Shown: piece by piece, positions 25,362 through 31,737 of the stretch
How the letters are laid out: the number at the start of each line of letters is the position of its first letter
How positions within the stretch are numbered: the stretch's first letter is position 1
Source of the DNA: UBA6176 sp032119375
GTDB lineage: Bacteria; Verrucomicrobiota; Verrucomicrobiia; Limisphaerales; UBA9464
Length of the DNA stretch: 64,000 bases
NCBI GenBank assembly: GCA_964430505.1
Contig: CAYSGH010000001.1
Span: 62,001 to 126,000, forward strand
Direction of reading: 5' to 3'
The notes under the pieces: model-generated
Told to the model about the DNA's origin: nothing
Databases searched by the model: none
What the model saw: only the letters and a program-made list of their open reading frames with translations
Translations under genes and position numbers: made by a program

Positions 25362-25398
25362 GCGGGGCCCGCACAAGACGGTGCGATCAAGGCCCCGC
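25362..25398. terminator. GC-rich nested hairpin between htpG and the ABC ATPase gene
   Basis: GCGGGGCC (25362-25369) pairs with GGCCCCGC (25391-25398); inside, CGCAC (25370-25374) pairs with GTGCG (25381-25385). It overlaps the last codons of the ABC gene and could act on both strands. No T-run on either side. Confidence 0.4.
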
Positions 25399-26406
25399 GC
25401 CCGACGCCGGCTGCGTGTCGCGCTGGAACAACTGCCGGATGATGTCCTCGACTGGCACCTCCTCGATGTCGATGTCCTTCACGGGCAGTTCGTCGAGGAG
25501 GGCCTTGCACGCGGCGATAACCCGGTCGCGCTTCACCCGCAGCCGCAGCGTTCCGGGCTCGCTGTCCACGAGTTCGCCGTAGCGGGCGGGGTCGGGAAGC
25601 GACGCCGCTGCGCCCGTCGCAAGCTGGACCGTGACCACCTTGAAGTCGGCGAAACGGTCGAGGATGTCCGAGAGCCGCCCGTCGAAGAACAGGGTGCCGC
25701 GGTCGATGATGACCACGCGCTCGCACAGCTCCTGGATGTCCGCCATGTAGTGGCTCGTGAGGAGGATGGTCGTGCGCCGACGCCGGTTGTGGTCCCGCAG
25801 AAAGTCGCGGACGACCCGCTGCGACACGACGTCCAGCCCGATGGTGGGCTCGTCGAGGTACAGGACGCGGGGCTCGTGCAGGAGCGCGGCAATCAACTCG
25901 AACTTCATGCGCTCCCCGAGCGACAGCTCGCGCACGGCCGTGGCCAGCTTGGGGGCGACGCCCAGCAGCGAGGTGAGCTCGTCCAGCGTCCGCTCGAACC
26001 GCTCCTTCGGGATGGCGTAGATCTTGGCGTTGAGCTCCAGCGAGTCACGCGCCGGAAGATCCCACCACAACTGGTTCTTCTGCCCGAGCAACAAGGCGAA
26101 CTGGCGCCGGTACTCGTCGCGGCGTTCCCACGGCACGCATCCCAGCACGCGGGCGGACCCGGAGGTCGGGTGAAGCAGGCCCGACAACATCTTGAGCGTC
26201 GTCGTCTTCCCCGCGCCGTTCGGGCCAAGGAAACCCACGAACTCACCCTCGCGCACCGTGAACGAAACATCCTTCACCGCGAACACCGTCTCGTGCTTGC
26301 GGTGAAACAAGCCCCGGAACGCCCCGGCTAGCCCGGGCTCCTTCTTGTCGGTCTTGAAGGCCTTCGTCAGCCCCGAGACCTCCATCACGACGGGTGAGTC
26401 GTTCAT
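25387..26406 (-). CDS. ABC transporter ATP-binding subunit (ABC-2 exporter type), orphan
   Basis: A 339-residue ATPase. Walker A GPNGAGKTT (about 58-66), Q-loop in LLLGQKNQLWW, signature LSLGERMKFELIA (in place of LSGGQ), Walker B VLYLDEPTIGLD and the switch His in LLTSHYMAD are all present. A C-terminal extension of about 90 residues follows (VVTVQLATGAAAS, to the end), as in drug- or polysaccharide-type exporters. No permease gene lies next to it, so its partner must be elsewhere. Its ATG overlaps the stop of the kinase-MurQ gene as ATGA, which ties it to amino-sugar recycling in the same transcript. Confidence 0.88.
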   Translation of the reverse strand: MNDSPVVMEVSGLTKAFKTDKKEPGLAGAFRGLFHRKHETVFAVKDVSFTVREGEFVGFLGPNGAGKTTTLKMLSGLLHPTSGSARVLGCVPWERRDEYRRQFALLLGQKNQLWWDLPARDSLELNAKIYAIPKERFERTLDELTSLLGVAPKLATAVRELSLGERMKFELIAALLHEPRVLYLDEPTIGLDVVSQRVVRDFLRDHNRRRRTTILLTSHYMADIQELCERVVIIDRGTLFFDGRLSDILDRFADFKVVTVQLATGAAASLPDPARYGELVDSEPGTLRLRVKRDRVIAACKALLDELPVKDIDIEEVPVEDIIRQLFQRDTQPASGAGP

Positions 26407-28268
26407 GTGCGACGTTTCCTTCCAAGCCTGGCCAGCGCGTCCTTCACCGACCACCGGGCCGCCTCCAACGCCGCGTCGGCTTCGTCGTGCGTCGCCCTCG
26501 AAAGCTCCATCACGATGCGTGCCGCGCGGTCGCGCAGCTTCGCGTTCGAGGGGTTCAGGTCCACCATGAGGTTCCCCACCACCTTGCCGCGCCGCACCAT
26601 GGCCAGCGTCGTCAGGATGTTCAGCACCACCTTCGTCGCCGTGCCGGCCTTCAGCCGCGTGGAACCCGTCAGCACCTCCGGGCCGGTGTCGATGGCCAGC
26701 AAGACGTCGGGCGGGCCGTCCCGCAGGGGCTGGATGCCCGGGTTGAAGCACAGCAAGGCCGTGGAGGCGCCGCGCCGACGGGCCTCATGCAGCGCTCCCC
26801 AAACAAACGGCGTCCGGCCGCTGGCGGCGATGCCCACGACCACGTCGAGTGGACCCACGCCGCGTCCCGCGATGGCGGCCGCTCCTTGGTCCGGGCTGTC
26901 CTCCGCGCCTTCCACCGCCGAATGCAACGCGGGGAACCCGCCGGCGATGATGCCCTGAACCCATTCGGGCGGGCTCTTGAACGTGGGCGGGCACTCGCTG
27001 GCGTCGAGCACGCCCAGCCGTCCGCTCGTCCCCGCGCCCACATAGATCAACCGTCCGCCCGCACCGAAGGCCGCCGCGACGCGCCGCACCAGCAAGGCCA
27101 GCTTGCGCGCATGGGGCCGGATCGCCCCGGCCACGCGCGATTCCTCGTCCAGCATCAAGCCCACCGCACGCTCCACGGGCATGCGGTCGAGTTCCATGGA
27201 GGCCGGGTTGCGCAGCTCCGTGGGAGAAAGCCCGCGTGAGCCCGGGATGGGGCACGTCTCATCCGCCCCGTCCGCCCCGTCCGCCCTGTCCGCCCTATCT
27301 GGCCTAGCTGGCCTATCCCCACCCGCCCTGCGCCACGCGCGCGCCCCCATGACCACGGCTCCCCACGCAGAATCCCGCTCCAGCGGAATGACCCGTACCC
27401 GGGGCATCGCCTGGCGCACCCGGGCCGCCACGCGGCGCGCAAAACCGGCCTGTCGCAACACCACGGAACCCGCCAAAACAACATCCGCGCCCTCCTTGCA
27501 GGAGCCCAGCTTGCGGATGCAGGCCACGGCATCCTCCGCGAGGATGGCCACGGTGTCTGCAAGCACCGCCCGCGCGACGACATCGCCCGCGGACGCGGCC
27601 TCAAACACCTCCGGCGCGAGGGCGGCGACGTCGGTCTTCGTGGCGGCCTGCATCCACGCGATGAGGTCGTTGGGCGCGTTGAGGCCCGTGGCACGCAGCG
27701 CGCGTTGGCCCAGGCGACACCAACGGCCCGAGTGATCCAAGTGATGCGCGGCGGCACGGAGCGCGCGGTGGACCACGTCGTAGGCGCTGCCGCGGTCGCC
27801 CAGCAAATGGCCCCATCCGCCCACCTTGGCCGTCCTGCCCGAGGCCGAACGCCCGTAGCAACAGGAGCCCGTGCCGCTCAGGAGGATCACGCGATGCCGA
27901 CGCGATGCCGGAAGATCCAGGTCGGCGGCGCACAGGGCGGACTCGAGATCGTGGTCAGCCTCGGCGGGTACGCCGGGGAAAACACGGCCGAGGACGTTGA
28001 GGACACGTTGGATGTCGGCCGCGTCGCGCACGCCGGCCATGCCGACGCCCACGCCGGAAGGAGACGGGAACGTGGCGGCGATGGATCGAAAGTGGGACTC
28101 CAGCGCGTCGTCGGTGACGAGGCGGAGGTTGCAAGGCCCGGTCTCGAATCGCGCGGGGGATCCGAGCGACCCGTCGTCCTGGGCGATGGCCCCGATGGCG
28201 ACGGACCGCGTGCCGCCGCATTCGATGCCCAGGAAGAACGGGCGGGAGGAACCGGGGGTGGGGCTCAT
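26403..28268 (-). CDS. murQ: Fused BadF-type amino-sugar kinase and N-acetylmuramic acid 6-phosphate etherase (MurQ)
   Basis: A 621-residue two-domain enzyme. Residues about 10-315 are a BadF/BadG/BcrA ATPase-fold kinase (FLGIECGGTRS; SGTGSCCYGR; GGWGHLLGDRGSAY; VVLAGSVVL), the fold of the GlcNAc kinases and of MurK. Residues about 355-621 are MurQ, with VGAGTSGRLGVLDASECPPTF (catalytic-type Glu425), GIAASGRTPFV and LKAGTATKVVLN. MurQ cleaves the lactyl ether of MurNAc-6-P to give GlcNAc-6-P and lactate, so the fusion would phosphorylate and then cleave MurNAc during peptidoglycan recycling. The linker (about 316-345) is encoded by a 9-nt tandem repeat. serA is 41 nt upstream; the ABC ATPase gene overlaps by ATGA. 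Confidence 0.9.
   Translation of the reverse strand: MSPTPGSSRPFFLGIECGGTRSVAIGAIAQDDGSLGSPARFETGPCNLRLVTDDALESHFRSIAATFPSPSGVGVGMAGVRDAADIQRVLNVLGRVFPGVPAEADHDLESALCAADLDLPASRRHRVILLSGTGSCCYGRSASGRTAKVGGWGHLLGDRGSAYDVVHRALRAAAHHLDHSGRWCRLGQRALRATGLNAPNDLIAWMQAATKTDVAALAPEVFEAASAGDVVARAVLADTVAILAEDAVACIRKLGSCKEGADVVLAGSVVLRQAGFARRVAARVRQAMPRVRVIPLERDSAWGAVVMGARAWRRAGGDRPARPDRADRADGADGADETCPIPGSRGLSPTELRNPASMELDRMPVERAVGLMLDEESRVAGAIRPHARKLALLVRRVAAAFGAGGRLIYVGAGTSGRLGVLDASECPPTFKSPPEWVQGIIAGGFPALHSAVEGAEDSPDQGAAAIAGRGVGPLDVVVGIAASGRTPFVWGALHEARRRGASTALLCFNPGIQPLRDGPPDVLLAIDTGPEVLTGSTRLKAGTATKVVLNILTTLAMVRRGKVVGNLMVDLNPSNAKLRDRAARIVMELSRATHDEADAALEAARWSVKDALARLGRKRRT
27262..27315. repeat. Six in-frame 9-nt repeats coding the kinase-MurQ linker
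   Basis: Six successive 9-nt units: TCCGCCCCG twice, TCCGCCCTG, TCCGCCCTA, TCTGGCCTA and GCTGGCCTA. On the coding (minus) strand they give an Arg/Asp/Ala/Gly-rich linker with RADRADGADGAD. Being a multiple of three, copy-number change would alter linker length without shifting the frame. Confidence 0.85.
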
Positions 28269-28309
28269 GGCGATGACTTGGGCGCAGGGCCAGCGCACGG
28301 CCCCTGCCG

Positions 28310-29908
28310 TTACAGCACGACGACGCGTGCGCTGGCGATGGCGGGGTCGGCGGTGATTTCGCCAAGGCAGGCGGCGTCGGGCTTGCTGTCGAGGACCAGG
28401 ACGGTGAGCGCCTGGCCACCTTGGGCGTCGCGCCCGAGGGACATGCTGGCGATGTTGACGGCGTGCCGGGCGAGGACGGTACCGAGCTTGCCGACGATGC
28501 CGGGCCGGTCCTCGTTGCGGACGAGCAACACGGTGCCCGACACGGGGATTTCAACGGGCGTGGAGAACAGGCGAACGATGCGGGGGTTGTTGGGCGAGCC
28601 AAAGAACGTGCCGCCGGCCGACAGCAGCTTCTCGTTGCCGCGGAACAACTGCACGTGGAGCCACTCGTTGAACGTCACGGCCTCGTCGGAGCGCTTCTCC
28701 TCGACCGCCAGCCCCAGTGCGGCAGCGGCGGAGCGGACGTTGATGTTGTTGATGTCGGACACGGCCCCGTGGCGAAGGTACCCGCTGAGGATGGCTCGGG
28801 TGATGGGGTCGGTCTGGGGCAGCTCGCGGGCGCGCCCGCCGAAGGTGATGTGGATGCGGTCCGGCGCGCCGGGTTCAAGCTGGGCGAGGAGCGAGCCCAG
28901 CTTCTCGCCGAGCTGGAGGTAGGGCTTCACCAGCTCATAGGTCTTGGCGTCCACGCCCGGGAGGTTGACGGCGTTGCACACCTCGCCGGTGAGGAGGAAG
29001 GCGGTGAGGATCTCAGCCACCTCCAGCCCGCACTTCTCCTGAGCCTCCTCGGTCGAAGCCCCTAGATGCGGCGTCAGGATGACGTTGGGGAGGGTGCGGA
29101 AGGGATGGTCCGCCGCGAGGGGCTCGACCATGAACACGTCAAGGGCGGCCCCCGCGACGCGCCCGGACGACAGCGCCGCCACGAGGTCGGCCTCGTTCAC
29201 GATCTCGCCGCGGGCGCAGTTGACGATCCGGACGCCGGGCTTCATGCGGGAGAACGCCTCCGCGTTGAGCATCCCGCGCGTCTCCGGCGTCACCGGCATG
29301 TGCACCGTGATGAAGTCCGCCTCCCGGTACACGCCGTCGGGGTCCGACGCGGACTCGAGGCCCAAGGCACGGGCGCGGGCGTCCGTGAGGAAAGGGTCGT
29401 AGGCGACGACGCGCATCCCGAAGGCCAGGGCACGCTTGGCGACCTCGGTGCCGATGCGCCCGGCGCCGAGGACACCGAGGGTCTTTCCTTGCAGCTCGGT
29501 GCCTTGGAACAGCTTTCGGTCCCACTTGCCAGCGACCATGGAGGCATGGGCGGCGGGGATCCTGCGGGCGAGGGAGCCCAGCATGAAGAAGGCGAGCTCG
29601 GCGGTGGTGACCGTGTTGCCGCCGGGGGTGTTCATGACGACGACACCGCGCTGGGTGGCGGCCGCCACGTCCACGTTGTCCACGCCCACGCCCGCCCGGC
29701 CCACGACGCGCAACCTCGGCGCGGCCTCCATGACCTTGCGGGTCACCTTGGTCTCGGAACGGACCACCATGGCCTCGACGTCGCCGAGGAGCGGGATCAG
29801 CTCCGCCTCGGGCAGGCGTTTTGAAAGGACGGTCACCCGGAACTCGGGGCGCTCCTTGAAGTATTCGATGCCGCGGGGGGAAATGGGGTCGCAGACCAAG
29901 ACGTGCAT
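28310..29908 (-). CDS. serA: D-3-phosphoglycerate dehydrogenase
   Basis: First step of serine synthesis: 3-phosphoglycerate to 3-phosphohydroxypyruvate with NAD+. The 532-residue protein is the long form. The catalytic domain has the Rossmann motif GVLGAGRIGTEVAKRA (about 147-162), the catalytic Arg in NCARGEIVNE and the His in LTPHLGAST. An allosteric substrate-binding domain (about 320-450) follows, then a C-terminal ACT domain (VLLVRNEDRPGIVGKLGTVLA), which usually mediates serine inhibition. A promoter with its -10 box 11-16 nt before the ATG predicts a near-leaderless message. The kinase-MurQ and ABC genes follow on the same strand. Confidence 0.96.
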   Translation of the reverse strand: MHVLVCDPISPRGIEYFKERPEFRVTVLSKRLPEAELIPLLGDVEAMVVRSETKVTRKVMEAAPRLRVVGRAGVGVDNVDVAAATQRGVVVMNTPGGNTVTTAELAFFMLGSLARRIPAAHASMVAGKWDRKLFQGTELQGKTLGVLGAGRIGTEVAKRALAFGMRVVAYDPFLTDARARALGLESASDPDGVYREADFITVHMPVTPETRGMLNAEAFSRMKPGVRIVNCARGEIVNEADLVAALSSGRVAGAALDVFMVEPLAADHPFRTLPNVILTPHLGASTEEAQEKCGLEVAEILTAFLLTGEVCNAVNLPGVDAKTYELVKPYLQLGEKLGSLLAQLEPGAPDRIHITFGGRARELPQTDPITRAILSGYLRHGAVSDINNINVRSAAAALGLAVEEKRSDEAVTFNEWLHVQLFRGNEKLLSAGGTFFGSPNNPRIVRLFSTPVEIPVSGTVLLVRNEDRPGIVGKLGTVLARHAVNIASMSLGRDAQGGQALTVLVLDSKPDAACLGEITADPAIASARVVVL

Positions 29909-29918
29909 AAAGCGCCGG

Positions 29919-29948
29919 AGGCTATGGATGGCCGGGCCAGATGGTCAA
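29919..29948 (-). promoter_or_regulatory. Predicted serA promoter (near-leaderless)
   Basis: TTGACC (29948-29943), 18-nt spacer, TAGCCT (29924-29919) on the minus strand. Expected start about 29912, roughly 4 nt before the ATG at 29908. Confidence 0.6.
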
Positions 29949-30019
29949 CCGCGCTGCCGTCGGCGCGGGCGCGGATCGGTGTTGGCGAGAAGGGGGTGCC
30001 CTGCGCGTGTCGAGGCGCA

Positions 30020-30787
30020 TCAAGGTTCGTTTCCGGGTGCCGTGCCCTTGGTAGCCCCGGACGCCTTGACCTCGGCGTCGAGGGATGCGTCTGGGACGGG
30101 CGCGACGGCCGGCGCGGGCTTGCGGATGCCCTCCTGCAAGAGCTGGGCTCCCTTTCGGTCGGTGCCCACCACGCCGTTGCGGATGACCTCCATGCGGCGT
30201 GCGACGTAGGCGGCCTCACGCAAGGCGCGCAATTGGTCGCGCACGGCGGCGATGTCGTTGAAGCGTTGCTCCAGGGCGGCCTTTTCCGCGAGGAGGCGGC
30301 GTAGTTCCCTGCGAAGCCCCTCGCGGTCACCTTCGGAGGAGGCCAGTCGTCGCTCGGTCTCGGTGATTTGGGACTGCAACGTGCCAATGCGGCTGGTGAG
30401 GTCCTGCATCCGCCGGGCAAGGTCGTCTTTCTCGCCTTCAAGCCCCTCGATTTGCTTCTCGCGGGCGACGATCTCCTGGCGGGCCTTTTCCATGGCAGCC
30501 TTGGCCTCGCCCTCGGTCCGGGACAATTCCGTGGCGACGAAGGCGAGCTTGTTGGAAACGAGGCCCAGCTCGGAGACGCGCCGGGCGAGGTTGGTCTCCA
30601 GCGAGGCGTTCACCTTGAGCTGCTCCTGGAGCTTCATCTCGGCGCGGACCAGCTCCGCCGACAACTGGTCGGCCTTGGCCAGGTGCGCCTGCTTCGCCTC
30701 GGCGGCTTGCTTCCGGGTTTGGTACAGCCACGCACCGAGGCCCAAGCAGGCCGCCACCAATACAACCTGAACCACTCGCCCGTTCAT
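30020..30787 (-). CDS. Membrane-anchored coiled-coil protein of unknown function
   Basis: A 255-residue protein with one N-terminal transmembrane helix (VVQVVLVAACLGLGAWLY, residues 5-22) and a short cytoplasmic N-terminus. Residues about 28-195 are a nearly continuous heptad-rich coiled coil heavy in Lys, Glu, Arg and Leu. The last 50 residues are Pro/Ala-rich and probably disordered. No enzyme motif is visible. Such proteins may act as scaffolds or tethers, but no function can be assigned. It follows the pilin-like gene on the same strand after 81 nt and precedes serA, which has its own promoter. Confidence 0.75.
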   Translation of the reverse strand: MNGRVVQVVLVAACLGLGAWLYQTRKQAAEAKQAHLAKADQLSAELVRAEMKLQEQLKVNASLETNLARRVSELGLVSNKLAFVATELSRTEGEAKAAMEKARQEIVAREKQIEGLEGEKDDLARRMQDLTSRIGTLQSQITETERRLASSEGDREGLRRELRRLLAEKAALEQRFNDIAAVRDQLRALREAAYVARRMEVIRNGVVGTDRKGAQLLQEGIRKPAPAVAPVPDASLDAEVKASGATKGTAPGNEP

Positions 30788-30868
30788 GACTTCACGATTG
30801 GCGGTCTGCTTCCGTTTGCAACCTTGTTGTCAGGCCCGCCGAACCACCATCAGCACGACATGGGACCG

Positions 30869-31639
30869 CTAGTCCCGCCCAATGTCCTGGGACATCTCGA
30901 GGCGCCGGACGAACTGGTTGCCGGGGATCCATTCGGCATGGCCGTCGAGGAAGACCGCGTTGTACCCGGCAGCCCCGTGGTTGTCCCAACGGTCCGGAAA
31001 ATCGTTCAGCCCGGGCGGGTCCAAGACCTCCCCGCGCGGGCCGCGCGTGGGGCCGTCGTCGGCATCGACGAAAATCCAGATGTCGGCGGGGCCCATGACT
31101 TGGCCGCGTTGCAGGCCGAACTTCGGCACGGAGTAGAGGCGTTGGTAGTTCTGGACGCTGGTGATGGTCTTGGGGATGGCCCCGGCCGTCTCCGGCCCGA
31201 TCACGCGCATGTGGCCGTAGATCTCGTAGGAATAGCCATTGGTCCACTTGCTGGGGGCCACGTCCATGAGGTCCACGAGCTTCACCGCGCCCGTCGTCGG
31301 GCTGCGCGTCGCATTGGTGCGGACGTTGTTCTTGGTGGCGGGGCAAATGAACGTGCGAAGCGACGGGATGTACTTCGGGAAGAGGAAGTTGATGTCGTCG
31401 TCCAGATAGCTGCGCAGGTTGGTGTAGCGTCCCTCGCGGTCGTCGTCGGCGTACAGGATGCAGCCGTAGCCCATCTGCTTGACGTTGTTGAGGCATGAGA
31501 CGCGCAGGCCGCGTTCGCGGGCCTTGGCTAGGGCGGGGAGGAGCATGCCCGCGAGGATGGCGATGATGGCGACCACCACGAGCAACTCGATGAGGGTGAA
31601 GCCCGGCGGGGACTGGCGGTGGCGAGGGGGCGTCGTCAT
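30869..31639 (-). CDS. Type IV pilin-like / type II secretion pseudopilin with H-X9-DG motif
   Basis: A 256-residue secreted protein with a class III prepilin leader: a basic N-terminus, then PPG|FTLIELLVVVAIIAILAGMLLPAL, cleaved after Gly13 and N-methylated at Phe in this family. Near the C-terminus HGAAGYNAVFLDGHAEW carries the His, nine residues, Asp-Gly arrangement of the H-X9-DG family, which is greatly expanded in Planctomycetes and Verrucomicrobia. Function of this family is unknown; assembly by a type II/IV pilus-like machinery is inferred from the leader. A strong terminator with a T-run of six ends five nt before its ATG. Confidence 0.85.
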   Translation of the reverse strand: MTTPPRHRQSPPGFTLIELLVVVAIIAILAGMLLPALAKARERGLRVSCLNNVKQMGYGCILYADDDREGRYTNLRSYLDDDINFLFPKYIPSLRTFICPATKNNVRTNATRSPTTGAVKLVDLMDVAPSKWTNGYSYEIYGHMRVIGPETAGAIPKTITSVQNYQRLYSVPKFGLQRGQVMGPADIWIFVDADDGPTRGPRGEVLDPPGLNDFPDRWDNHGAAGYNAVFLDGHAEWIPGNQFVRRLEMSQDIGRD

Positions 31640-31644
31640 GGCGC

Positions 31645-31678
31645 AAAAAAGAGGCCCGAGGTCGGTTGCCTCGGGCCT
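31645..31678 (-). terminator. Intrinsic terminator touching the pilin-like gene start
   Basis: On the minus strand AGGCCCGAGG (31678-31669) pairs perfectly with 31661-31652 around a 7-nt loop. It is followed by C and TTTTTT (31650-31645). The pilin-like ATG is at 31639. It ends the transcript of the large secreted-protein gene. Confidence 0.85.
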
Positions 31679-31737
31679 GACGTTGCCCGGGCTGCCCAGT
31701 TCAGCAACCCGGTTCTCGTCCTGTCATTCAGGGGATG

